This document shows, in pieces, positions 8,629-15,976 of a stretch of DNA of 64,000 nucleotides; position 1 is the stretch's first letter, and every line of letters begins with the position of its first letter. This stretch comes from Mollicutes bacterium. GTDB taxonomy: Bacteria > Bacillota_I > Bacilli_A > Izemoplasmatales > Izemoplasmataceae. The notes below the pieces were generated by a model. That model was not told the DNA's origin and did no database searches. It saw nothing but the letters and a program-made list of their open reading frames with translations. Made by a program: the position numbers and the translations under genes. The stretch lies in assembly GCA_003555335.1 (NCBI GenBank), contig PWHD01000049.1:62001-126000 (forward strand), in the 5' to 3' direction.

Positions 8629-8653
8629 TTATTATAGCACCAAAGCGCGCTTT
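8629..8653 (-). promoter_or_regulatory. Putative mgtE promoter -10 with adjacent palindrome
   Basis: On the minus strand a TATAAT lies about 25 nt before the first mgtE start. Immediately upstream is a perfect 12-bp palindrome, AAAGCGCGCTTT (8642-8653), occupying the spacer region where a repressor could block the polymerase. No consensus -35 at 17 nt is present, so promoter strength is uncertain. Confidence 0.4.
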
Positions 8654-8786
8654 AATAGGCTTATCCGACAAAAAAATACGCCTTAAAAAGTTTGTATTCG
8701 AATTAATAAATGAAAATCCCCAAAGCACAGTTCGCCATCACACGTTGTCGCAGCGCCCGCTTTAGGGATCTCATCATGATTGATTG

Positions 8787-10070
8787 TCAGTCAAGGAATT
8801 CAAAGGAGACATCGAAGATGCGTACGGTGTCACCATGTTCGACACCGAGTTTCCGTAGTTCCTCATCGATACCAAGACCCCTGAGTTGTCTAGAGAAACG
8901 TTTGACGGACTGATCCTTGGAGAAATCGGTCATCTCGAAAAGACGCTTCAATCCCTCACCGCCAATCTCATAGATGCCGTCGTCGCCCTTTTTGATGGTG
9001 AACGGTTGTTCGTGACCCTCGAAACGATAGGTCACGTAGTCTTCGAAATCACCCTGGTCATAGAGCGATGCCACGGGATTCTCATCAAGCAGATCGGCCG
9101 TCTTCAGCAACAGATAATCAAGGTTATCTTTGGTGTAGGCGCTGATGCCGATGATCGGTGCGGGGCCCGCATAGCGGTTTTTGAAGGATTCGAGGTTGGC
9201 TTTACTTTCGGGCATATCCATCTTGTTGGCAACGATGATCATCGGTCTTTTATCAAGCCCGTGCCGGTAGGAACGCAGTTCCGCCTGAATCCGGCAGAAG
9301 TCCTCATAGGGATCGCGCCCTTCTAACGCGCTCATGTCGACCAGATGAAGAATGACCCTCGTGCGCTCGATATGACGCAAAAACTGTAGACCGAGACCGT
9401 GGCCGAGGGCGGCCCCTTCGATCAGGCCGGGCATGTCCGCACAGACGAAACTGCGGCCGTCTGCGACACCGACCACGCCCAGATTGGGGTTGAGCGTGGT
9501 GAAATGGTAATCGGCAATTTTCGGTTTCGAGGCCGAAATGGCGCTGATCAGCGTGCTTTTTCCGACACTCGGCATGCCGACCAAGCCGACATCCGCCAGC
9601 AGTTTGAGTTCACAGCGAATATCCAGTTCCTCGCCCGGTTCGCCTTTTTCCGCGATATCGGGGGCGGTATTCTTGCTGCTAGTGAACTTCACGTTGCCGC
9701 GGCCACCGCGGCCACCTTTGAGCACCATGGCTTGTTGTTTGTGTTCGGTGATGTCGGCAACGACCTTGCCGGATTTGTCATTGAAGATGGTCGTCCCGAC
9801 CGGAACCTTCAAAATGAGATCCTGGCCATCTTTGCCCGCCATTTTCTTGTTTTTCCCGTTTTCACCATCATCAGCTTTCCGGTATTTGTTGTAGCGGTAT
9901 TCAAGGAGGGTCGAAAGGCCTTCGTCACCTTCGAAGATGACATGGCCGCCCCGGCCGCCGTCGCCGCCCGAGGGTCCGCCTTTGGGCACATATTTCTCCC
10001 GGCGGAACGCACTCATGCCGTCGCCGCCTTTACCGCTTGCGATATTGAATTTCACTAAATCGACGAACAT
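8787..10070 (-). CDS. obgE: GTPase ObgE/CgtA
   Basis: Obg is an essential ribosome-associated GTPase in 50S assembly and stress control. The 427 residues begin with the glycine-rich Obg fold (FVDLVKFNIASGKGGDG), followed by the G domain with GMPSVGKSTLI (G1), DMPGLIEGA (G3) and ANKMD (G4), and a C-terminal OCT domain as in Bacillus Obg. The ATG at 10070 is set by GAAGGAAAG and family alignment; a longer in-frame extension upstream is not coding. It lies 19 nt after the GNAT-kinase gene and is probably co-transcribed with it. Confidence 0.95.
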   Translation of the reverse strand: MFVDLVKFNIASGKGGDGMSAFRREKYVPKGGPSGGDGGRGGHVIFEGDEGLSTLLEYRYNKYRKADDGENGKNKKMAGKDGQDLILKVPVGTTIFNDKSGKVVADITEHKQQAMVLKGGRGGRGNVKFTSSKNTAPDIAEKGEPGEELDIRCELKLLADVGLVGMPSVGKSTLISAISASKPKIADYHFTTLNPNLGVVGVADGRSFVCADMPGLIEGAALGHGLGLQFLRHIERTRVILHLVDMSALEGRDPYEDFCRIQAELRSYRHGLDKRPMIIVANKMDMPESKANLESFKNRYAGPAPIIGISAYTKDNLDYLLLKTADLLDENPVASLYDQGDFEDYVTYRFEGHEQPFTIKKGDDGIYEIGGEGLKRLFEMTDFSKDQSVKRFSRQLRGLGIDEELRKLGVEHGDTVRIFDVSFEFLD

Positions 10071-10089
10071 AGAAATCACACTTTCCTTC

Positions 10090-11088
10090 TTATAGACTGT
10101 TGAACCAGTCGAGTAACGCTTTCCTGGAGTTGAAGACCAGGATGTTCTTCTTGGGGCGCACACCGTTGAGGATGCCTTCGATGCGGTGACGTTTGGGTCT
10201 GAAAAACGCCACATATTTCAAAAATTCCTGGTCGAGTTCTTCGACACACCCGCTGGCCATGTCGCTGCGGTAGCGGTGTTTGTACTGCTTACCGCGTTCA
10301 AGGACGCCGTGAATGGCATCTTTGGTCGGATAACTCAGCATGATGATGGTATCGGCCAACCGGATTCTTTCAAGGAATGTCCGTGAACCGGTGTAATTGC
10401 CATCCATGATGAAACGCGGATGTTTCATCATATAGGTTCTGACCTGTCGATCGAACGCATTTTTGCCCACGGTTTCCCAGTTTTTCCGCCAGTAGACCGT
10501 GTCAAGATGGAGCGCGTCCATGCCTAACTTATCGGCGAGCATTCTCGCCAGGGTCGTCTTTCCCGTTCCGCTGTTTCCGAAGATCATGATTTTGTTCATA
10601 AAATCAAAGGATGCAAGCCGTTCGTAGGCGATACGGTGGATTTGTTTCAGGTAGCCTTGTTCCTCGAACTGATGTTTTTTCAGCAACCTTCGCATCGGAT
10701 GATTGGCCGGGTGGGTATCAATCTTCAGCGATGCCTTGCCCTGTGATTTTGCAAGTCCGACCGCATACAAGATGAGCGTGTCGCCGATACCGCGGCCCTG
10801 TGCGGAAGGGTCGACGAGGATGCGGTGCACGACAAGGCTGTTTTTTCTCATCCACGTAATCTCGCGGTAGGCGGTCTCGTTTTCTTCATAGACTGCCATC
10901 ACACCCATGATGCGCCCCGCCTCTTCATAGACATAGAGACTTTTCTTCTCGATGTCTGCGGCAAAGTGGAGACGCCTCGGATAGGAAAGCTGCCACTGAT
11001 CGAGTCTATTCGCATGCATGTTTTCAATGACGCGCACGCTCATTGCATCGATGGCATCAAGATCGGCGGTCCTCGCTGGTCTGATCAT
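10090..11088 (-). CDS. Fusion of a GNAT acetyltransferase and an AAA_18/FlaR-type P-loop kinase
   Basis: Residues 1-160 are a GNAT acetyltransferase: IRPARTADLDAIDAM start, HRILVDPSAQGRGIG acetyl-CoA loop. Residues from about 164 onward begin anew like a complete small kinase: MNKIMIFGNSGTGKTTLA (P-loop), HLDTVYWR, IMDGNYTGS and ADTIIMLSYP, the pattern of adenylate-kinase-like DNA topology modulation (FlaR) proteins. No ribosome binding site precedes the internal Met, so this looks like one polypeptide of 332 residues. AGGTG six nt before ATG 11088 sets the start. Substrates are unknown. It sits between rpmA and obgE. Confidence 0.75.
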   Translation of the reverse strand: MIRPARTADLDAIDAMSVRVIENMHANRLDQWQLSYPRRLHFAADIEKKSLYVYEEAGRIMGVMAVYEENETAYREITWMRKNSLVVHRILVDPSAQGRGIGDTLILYAVGLAKSQGKASLKIDTHPANHPMRRLLKKHQFEEQGYLKQIHRIAYERLASFDFMNKIMIFGNSGTGKTTLARMLADKLGMDALHLDTVYWRKNWETVGKNAFDRQVRTYMMKHPRFIMDGNYTGSRTFLERIRLADTIIMLSYPTKDAIHGVLERGKQYKHRYRSDMASGCVEELDQEFLKYVAFFRPKRHRIEGILNGVRPKKNILVFNSRKALLDWFNSL

Positions 11089-11119
11089 AATCTTCACCTA
11101 TTATAAATAATCACGTCTC

Positions 11120-11148
11120 ATTATACACTTGGGCAAAAAAAATGGCAA
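11120..11148 (-). promoter_or_regulatory. SigA promoter of the GNAT-kinase/obgE unit
   Basis: TTGCCA (11143-11148) and TATAAT (11120-11125) are 17 nt apart on the minus strand. The -35 lies inside the 3' arm of the rpmA terminator stem, so termination and re-initiation share bases. Confidence 0.65.
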
Positions 11149-11167
11149 ACAGTTTCCACTGTCTGCC
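11135..11167 (-). terminator. Rho-independent terminator after rpmA
   Basis: On the minus strand GGCAgACAGT pairs with ACTGTtTGCC around GGAA, followed by A and eight T. It starts about 8 nt after the rpmA stop and separates the ribosomal protein unit from obgE. Confidence 0.85.
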
Positions 11168-11174
11168 ATGGCGT

Positions 11175-11459
11175 TTATTCCGGGTAAACCGACGCTTGTT
11201 TTCTGCTTTTGCCAATCCGTTCAAAACGGACGATGCCGTCTATCTTACTGAACAGCGTATCATCGCTGCCGATGCCGACGTTCACACCGGGGTGCATTTT
11301 GGTTCCGCGTTGGCGGTAGATAATGGAACCCGCACGGCAAGGTTGTCCGTCTGATTTTTTGGCGCCAAGGCGCTTCGACTCGGAATCACGGCCGTTTTTG
11401 GTCGATCCGACACCCTTTTTGGATGCCATGCAAGTCAGCACTTGAATATCAATCAACAT
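11175..11459 (-). CDS. rpmA: 50S ribosomal protein L27 with an atypical N-terminal extension
   Basis: L27 reaches into the peptidyl transferase centre. The mature part [18 protein letters not shown] is typical. The only good ribosome binding site (GGAGGTG) precedes ATG 11459, giving an extension [11 protein letters not shown] before ASKKG. In Firmicutes a short extension ending in a QFF-type motif is cut by the cysteine protease Prp, whose gene normally lies between rplU and rpmA; here there is no gene in that 36-nt gap and the QFF motif is missing. The internal Met before ASKKG has no ribosome binding site. Transcribed with rplU. Confidence 0.92.
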   Translation of the reverse strand: MLIDIQVLTCMASKKGVGSTKNGRDSESKRLGAKKSDGQPCRAGSIIYRQRGTKMHPGVNVGIGSDDTLFSKIDGIVRFERIGKSRKQASVYPE

Positions 11460-11495
11460 TGTTCGTCACCTCCGATAATGACTTTTGATTTTTAG

Positions 11496-11804
11496 TTATT
11501 GGGCGATGCTTTTGATTTTCAGTTTTGTGTAGGGCTGTCTGTGACCCTGTTTACGTCTGTAGTTCTTTTTCGCTTTGAACTTGAAAACGATGATTTTACG
11601 TTGTTTTCCGTGTTTGACAACTTCAGCTTCGACTTTCGCGTCCTTGACGAACGGGTTACCGACAGCGAGTTTGTCGCCACCGATGAGCAAAACCTTGTCG
11701 AATGTCACTGTGTCACCTTCGTTCGCATCCATCTTTTCTACAAAGACTTCCTCGCCCTCTGTGACACGGAGTTGTTTTCCACCTGATTCAATAACTGCGT
11801 ACAT
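11496..11804 (-). CDS. rplU: 50S ribosomal protein L21
   Basis: L21 binds 23S rRNA in the large subunit. The 102 residues start [17 protein letters not shown] and end with [14 protein letters not shown], both family signatures. The ATG at 11804 follows a perfect AGGAGGTG; an in-frame extension upstream is not supported. It is the first gene of rplU-rpmA, with a consensus promoter about 90 nt upstream. Confidence 0.97.
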   Translation of the reverse strand: MYAVIESGGKQLRVTEGEEVFVEKMDANEGDTVTFDKVLLIGGDKLAVGNPFVKDAKVEAEVVKHGKQRKIIVFKFKAKKNYRRKQGHRQPYTKLKIKSIAQ

Positions 11805-11894
11805 GCCTGAGCACCTCCTCAAATTTGTAAGACTCGCCATAGGGGTGACTATGCTTTAAGACCCGTTCTGAGCGGTATGCTGCTAAGCGTTAAA
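11805..11894 (-). promoter_or_regulatory. 5' leader of rplU, possible L21 autoregulatory leader
   Basis: The 90-nt leader contains several potential hairpins (for example around TTAACGCTTAGC and the segment before AGGAGGTG). L21 leaders are known in Firmicutes, but I could not match the specific consensus by eye, so this is only a positional inference. Confidence 0.35.
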
Positions 11895-11923
11895 ATAATA
11901 CCAAAAAAAGCTGAAAATGTCAA
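11895..11923 (-). promoter_or_regulatory. SigA promoter of rplU-rpmA
   Basis: On the minus strand a perfect TTGACA (11918-11923) is separated by 17 nt from TATTAT (11895-11900). Confidence 0.8.
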
Positions 11924-12051
11924 TATTATCGCGCGCTTTGAACAACTTCTAGTATTATACCCAAAAGGCTTCCGGATGTAAAGCATTTTCGGAAGAACCG
12001 GCCATTCTTTCGCCAGGGCGAGCGTTTTGTTGCACCAACATGAGCACTTCA

Positions 12052-12080
12052 TTTCAAAACAGACCCCAAGATGTTATAAT
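12052..12080 (+). promoter_or_regulatory. SigA promoter of the small charged protein gene
   Basis: TTTCAA (12052-12057), 17-nt spacer and TATAAT (12075-12080) with the TGn extension. The start codon lies 24 nt downstream. Confidence 0.55.
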
Positions 12081-12103
12081 ATGAGTATAAAGGAGGGAAC
12101 GTC

Positions 12104-12400
12104 ATGGCAGAAAAAGACAAAAAAAACAAGAAAAAGAAACAAGAAGGCGTACTTGACAAGGCCGAAAAACCGATCGACGAGAAACCTAGGAAGCATGAGA
12201 ACGGGGCCGCACCGACCCCCGACATGGAAAAACAGGAAGTTCCGCTCGATCCGAGTGACAAAGAGATTCCCCTCGATAAAGTCACCGACAAACCCGGTCC
12301 ACCGGCCAATATCGATTCCGCCGGTGTTAGAATCAAGACACCGCACGAAGAGGAAGACGACAAGAAAGAAGATCAGACAGTGCCTAAGAAGCAAAAATAA
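12104..12400 (+). CDS. Small, highly charged, probably disordered protein of unknown function
   Basis: A 98-residue frame with an excellent AGGAGG site, its own extended -10 promoter and a terminator just after it, so it is very likely a real gene. The N-terminus is almost all Lys/Glu/Asp (MAEKDKKNKKKKQEG); the rest is rich in Pro, Asp, Glu and Lys with no hydrophobic core, cysteine or signal peptide. Such composition implies an intrinsically disordered, cytoplasmic protein. No family is recognised. It is a single-gene unit convergent with radC. Confidence 0.7.
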   Translation: MAEKDKKNKKKKQEGVLDKAEKPIDEKPRKHENGAAPTPDMEKQEVPLDPSDKEIPLDKVTDKPGPPANIDSAGVRIKTPHEEEDDKKEDQTVPKKQK

Positions 12401-12422
12401 TGAACATTGCGTAATGATATGG

Positions 12423-12451
12423 AAAGAGGATCGCCTTACGATCCTCTTTTT
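12423..12451. terminator. Terminator between the small charged gene and radC
   Basis: AAAGAGGATCG (12423-12433) pairs perfectly with CGATCCTCTTT (12439-12449) around CCTTA, followed by T residues on the plus strand. It probably serves both convergent genes, more strongly the plus-strand one. Confidence 0.85.
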
Positions 12452-12452
12452 A

Positions 12453-13136
12453 TTACCTGAAGCACTTCTTGTGTTCACGAAAAGAATAGTATCTGCCTTT
12501 TCCGATGATGATATGGTCGACCACCTTTATGTCCATCAACTCACCGTTTCTGATCATCACATCGGTGATGGCCTCATCGCTCTTTGAAGGCGTCGGATCA
12601 CCCGAGGGATGGTTGTGTACAAGAATGATGCTCGCCGCGCTGAGGGTCACTGCATATTTGAACAGTTCACGGGGATGCACCACGGCACTGCTCAATGATC
12701 CCACGAAAAGCAGCTGTTTCTTGATCAAACATCCTTTGGTATTCAGATAAAGCGCATAAAACATCTCCTGGGTGCGCATTTCCAGACCGGATTTCATCAG
12801 ATCATAAACGCGGGTCGGGCTGGAGATGAGCTCGACATTGTCATAGGCTTCTTCGTAGAGTCGCTTTCCCAGCTCCAACGCCGCAAGCAACTGAATCGCC
12901 TTGGCTTCTCCGAGTCCGCTGATCTGTGTCAGTTCCCTGACACTTGTCTCGTTGATCTTCCGTATCGAAGGATGCGCCTTCATGACGAGTCGCGCAAGTT
13001 CGATGACATTCATGTTCGGTGTGCCGGTGCGCAATATGATGGCAATGAGTTCGGTGGTCGAGACCGCTTCCTTTCCGTAATGCAAAAAACGTTCGCGTGG
13101 TCTTTCTTTGTAGGGCATTTCTTTGATCAGCAACAT
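12453..13136 (-). CDS. radC: DNA repair protein RadC family (JAMM domain)
   Basis: The N-terminal part is helix-hairpin-helix-like (ISGLGEAKAIQLLAALE) and the C-terminal domain carries the JAMM metal motif HNHPSGDPTPS with a downstream Asp. The molecular role is unsettled; proteins of this family were linked to repair by name only. The start at 13136 gives the usual MLLIKEMPYKERPRERF beginning. A GTG directly abutting the mutY stop (13160) is an alternative and would couple translation to mutY. Confidence 0.9.
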   Translation of the reverse strand: MLLIKEMPYKERPRERFLHYGKEAVSTTELIAIILRTGTPNMNVIELARLVMKAHPSIRKINETSVRELTQISGLGEAKAIQLLAALELGKRLYEEAYDNVELISSPTRVYDLMKSGLEMRTQEMFYALYLNTKGCLIKKQLLFVGSLSSAVVHPRELFKYAVTLSAASIILVHNHPSGDPTPSKSDEAITDVMIRNGELMDIKVVDHIIIGKGRYYSFREHKKCFR

Positions 13137-13160
13137 AATATGATACACCCATCCTTTCAC

Positions 13161-14219
13161 TCAATGATTCTTGAAAGGATGGGTGTTTTCTTTTAGGTAA
13201 TCGATAATCTTGTGATGCGCCCCGGTGATGGCATAGGGGAAATCACCGGGGTGGACAAGCGCAGTCATGGTCTGTGATACGGTGACAAGATAGACCTGCA
13301 TATGCCAGGTTTTGTGGGTGAAGATGTGTTTGAATGTTCCGAGGAAGGTGGTCTCGGCAATGGAGATCATGTGGTTTTCTTTAAGCGCCTCAAGCGCTTG
13401 CTTCGGGTGGTCGGTTCGAACTTGGAACAGTTCGTACATGCCACCGAGCAGACCGTCCGCGGGGCGCTGCCGGAGCAACAGTTGTCCGGAACCATCATGA
13501 ACCACGAGCACCACATAATCCTCCCGGGTTTTCGCCGGGGGTTTCGATTTATAGGGATATAGATCCTGCGTATTTTGTTTGCATGCGAAGCAATGGCTCC
13601 GGATCGGGCATTGTCCACACAGGGGGCGGGGCTTGCACACAAGAGCGCCAAGTTCCATCAGACCCTGGGTGAAATCGGACGGTGATTCATGGATGATGAC
13701 TCTCTCGAGTGCGCTTTCCACGGTCCGCATGGTCCGGGTTTTGCGAATGTCTTCATCATAGACCATAATCCTGCTCATCACACGCAGGACATTGCCATCG
13801 ACGGCGGGCGAGGGTTGGTTGAATGCGATTGAATGGATGGCCCTGGCGGTGTAGCGACCGACACCTTTCAGTGATTCGATTGCTTCAAGGTTTTCGGGGA
13901 ATGTTCCGCCGTATTTCTTTTCGATGATTGTCGCGGTTTCCCTGATGTAGCGGGCCCGACGGTAATAGCCGAGTCCCTCCCAGTATTTGAGAACCTCGCG
14001 TTCATCGGCTTTAGCGAGGGCGCGGGTATCCGGGAAACGGTCGATGAAACGCTGATAATAAGGAATCATTGTCGTGATCTGTGTCTGTTGCAACATCAGT
14101 TCGCTTAAGAATATCTTATAGGGATCCCTGGTATGCCTGAACGGCAGATCCCGCTTGTTGTGGCGGTACCATTCTGATAAATCGTAGGCGAATTGTTTGG
14201 GGTTTTCTATTTTTTTCAT
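13161..14219 (-). CDS. mutY: A/G-specific adenine glycosylase MutY
   Basis: Removes adenine mispaired with 8-oxoguanine. The N-terminal HhH-GPD domain has SELMLQQTQ with the catalytic Glu, GVGRYTARAI hairpin and AVDGNVLRV with the catalytic Asp; a C-terminal Nudix-like domain recognises 8-oxoG. The iron-sulfur ligands read CKPRPLC-GQ-C-PIRSH-C, i.e. the first loop is five residues rather than the usual six. The ATG at 14219 gives the family start; longer in-frame sequence upstream lacks a ribosome binding site. Length 352. The stop touches the upstream end of radC. Confidence 0.93.
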   Translation of the reverse strand: MKKIENPKQFAYDLSEWYRHNKRDLPFRHTRDPYKIFLSELMLQQTQITTMIPYYQRFIDRFPDTRALAKADEREVLKYWEGLGYYRRARYIRETATIIEKKYGGTFPENLEAIESLKGVGRYTARAIHSIAFNQPSPAVDGNVLRVMSRIMVYDEDIRKTRTMRTVESALERVIIHESPSDFTQGLMELGALVCKPRPLCGQCPIRSHCFACKQNTQDLYPYKSKPPAKTREDYVVLVVHDGSGQLLLRQRPADGLLGGMYELFQVRTDHPKQALEALKENHMISIAETTFLGTFKHIFTHKTWHMQVYLVTVSQTMTALVHPGDFPYAITGAHHKIIDYLKENTHPFKNH

Positions 14220-14270
14220 GGGTTCACAACCTGTCTTGGATTGATGACGGCCCTTTTTTCTTTTCCTGAA

Positions 14271-14297
14271 CAAAAACGCGATTTTCGGCGCGTTTTG
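14271..14297 (-). terminator. Terminator after the phospholipase-D-type gene
   Basis: On the minus strand AAAACGCG pairs with CGCGTTTT around an 8-nt loop and ends in T residues, between the stop at 14351 and the mutY start. Confidence 0.6.
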
Positions 14298-14350
14298 GGT
14301 TCGGCTGGCATGGTCTTGCTCGCTCGAAACCGTCTCCCGATTCACCTGTT

Positions 14351-15742
14351 TCAAAGCATCGGGTCGAAGAAATAGGTGACATAATACATCAGCCTCAAAG
14401 CAAAACGCTGACGGCGGTCCATCGTCAGTTCATCGATGCCGTTGATGTTTTCGATGCTGCCGTCATCACGGATGGTGAGGCTCTGATCGATATAGCCGCC
14501 TAGGACATCTTTGAATGCTGTGGTGAAAGGCTCGGAATAGATGACCATGACGCTCTCGGTTGAGAGTGTGGCGCTTCTGGGGTCCAGATTCAGTGAGCCG
14601 ATCACGCTGATCTCGTCACCGAAAACCATGCTTTTGCCATGCAGGGAGAATTCACCGTGGAACTCATACAAGTCGGTTGCCCGGGCCAGATCGGTCCGAT
14701 ACCGCATGTAGCCCGCCATGGCGAACACATTCGGTGACACTGCCGGCGAATTGGTGAGGACGGTGATGTGATGGTCGTCGTGATCGGGAAGATGGCGGCG
14801 CATGAGATCGGAAAAGACGATATAAGGGGACTGTATGATCCAGGTGTCATAACCCGCCGCAAGGTCCCCGAGGGTCTCGAGGATCACCGGGTGTTTGTGC
14901 ATGCGTTCAAGCGGACTTCTCAGAAAAGTCGCACGTTCGACCTGGATCGCGTCGGTGCGGATGCGGTCCATAAGGAGATCAAGTTCATTGAAAGATGCGT
15001 ATTCCTGATAATAAGACCACATCCTTGTCTGTTCCTCGCTTAGTTCGGGGGTCATTGCCGCTTCCCTTCCAAAGGCATAACGGCTGTTGAAGAGTTCTTC
15101 GTAATAGTCATTCATATCGACAACCGTCTGATGCGTGTCATCCGCACCGAAAATCAGGACATCCCTGTCGAAGGTCCGGTATTCCGGAAGTGGACCGACA
15201 CCGTAGTAGCGGTCGCCGATATTTCGACCGCCGATCACACCATAGGTGTCATCGATGATCAACAATTTGTCGTGCAGACGGTTCTGTAGGGTATGGGGCA
15301 GGAAAGGGTTGATCGGTTCATAGAATCTGAATGTGATGTTTTCGTGGGCCATGATCGCTTCATAGTGTTTTTTGTCATCACTGGTGACATGGTAGAAAAC
15401 TTCGTCGATGATGAGATTGATCTCGACGCCGCGGTCGGCCGCTTCAAGCAGCGAACCAAAAAAAAGGTCCCGGGCAACACCACCGTGGATGGTGTAATAG
15501 GATATGTTGATGCGTGTCTGCGCGGCACCGACCAAGGCGAGTCGCACATCCAATGATTCCTGCAGCTCCTCTAGAAGATAAGCATAGGTCACCGCTTCAG
15601 AAGGTGTGTTCAACATGTCGGCATCATAAGAAAGGTCCGTTTCTGTGACCAACGGAAGATTGAAAATCAGCACGCCGTAAACGAAGCTGTAGGCGACGAT
15701 GAAATAAAGTGCGAATGAGAGGCCCTTGAGCGCATTAATCAT
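14351..15742 (-). CDS. Phospholipase-D family protein, cardiolipin-synthase-like
   Basis: The 463-residue protein has one N-terminal membrane segment (about residues 5-28) and two HKD motifs: LHDKLLIID followed by GGRNIGD, and LHGKSMVFGD followed by SLNLDPRS. This is the double-HKD architecture of cardiolipin/phosphatidyl transferases that act at the membrane. It has one rather than the two N-terminal helices usual for Cls, so another phosphatidyl transfer reaction is possible. The start MINALKGLSF (15742) has GGTGATT upstream. It is divergent from ptsI. Confidence 0.75.
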   Translation of the reverse strand: MINALKGLSFALYFIVAYSFVYGVLIFNLPLVTETDLSYDADMLNTPSEAVTYAYLLEELQESLDVRLALVGAAQTRINISYYTIHGGVARDLFFGSLLEAADRGVEINLIIDEVFYHVTSDDKKHYEAIMAHENITFRFYEPINPFLPHTLQNRLHDKLLIIDDTYGVIGGRNIGDRYYGVGPLPEYRTFDRDVLIFGADDTHQTVVDMNDYYEELFNSRYAFGREAAMTPELSEEQTRMWSYYQEYASFNELDLLMDRIRTDAIQVERATFLRSPLERMHKHPVILETLGDLAAGYDTWIIQSPYIVFSDLMRRHLPDHDDHHITVLTNSPAVSPNVFAMAGYMRYRTDLARATDLYEFHGEFSLHGKSMVFGDEISVIGSLNLDPRSATLSTESVMVIYSEPFTTAFKDVLGGYIDQSLTIRDDGSIENINGIDELTMDRRQRFALRLMYYVTYFFDPML

Positions 15743-15844
15743 AGTAATCACCGCATACAGTATACCGCTTTTCTTTTGGAATTTCCAGCACGAAACGATT
15801 GTTTTCCTGTGACCATGCAAAGAGTTTGAGCGGGCGCACGGTCT

Positions 15845-15886
15845 TTGGCTTTTCATTTTATTTCACGCATGATAAAATAAAGCCAA
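15845..15886. repeat. Long imperfect inverted repeat overlapping the ptsI promoter
   Basis: TTGGCTTT-TC-ATTTTAT (15845-15861) pairs with ATAAAAT-AAAGCCAA (15872-15886) around a 10-nt loop, 15 pairs with a 2-nt bulge. There is no T-run, so it is not a simple terminator. It covers the putative -10 of ptsI and could be an operator or a cruciform. Confidence 0.55.
15850..15878 (+). promoter_or_regulatory. Putative ptsI promoter
   Basis: TTTTCA (15850-15855), 17 nt, TAAAAT (15873-15878), lying inside the inverted repeat; the leader would be about 90 nt. Confidence 0.4.
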
Positions 15887-15976
15887 GAGAAACATGGTCA
15901 TTGTTTTTCTGTCACACGCGTCATTTCACCTTAGAAACCACACGCTAAGAGAAAACATTCTATGAGGAGAGATATT

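Noticed and set aside
8607..8787. M-box magnesium riboswitch before mgtE
   Set aside because: The putative -10 lies only about 25 nt before the start codon and no M-box consensus was recognised in the gap.
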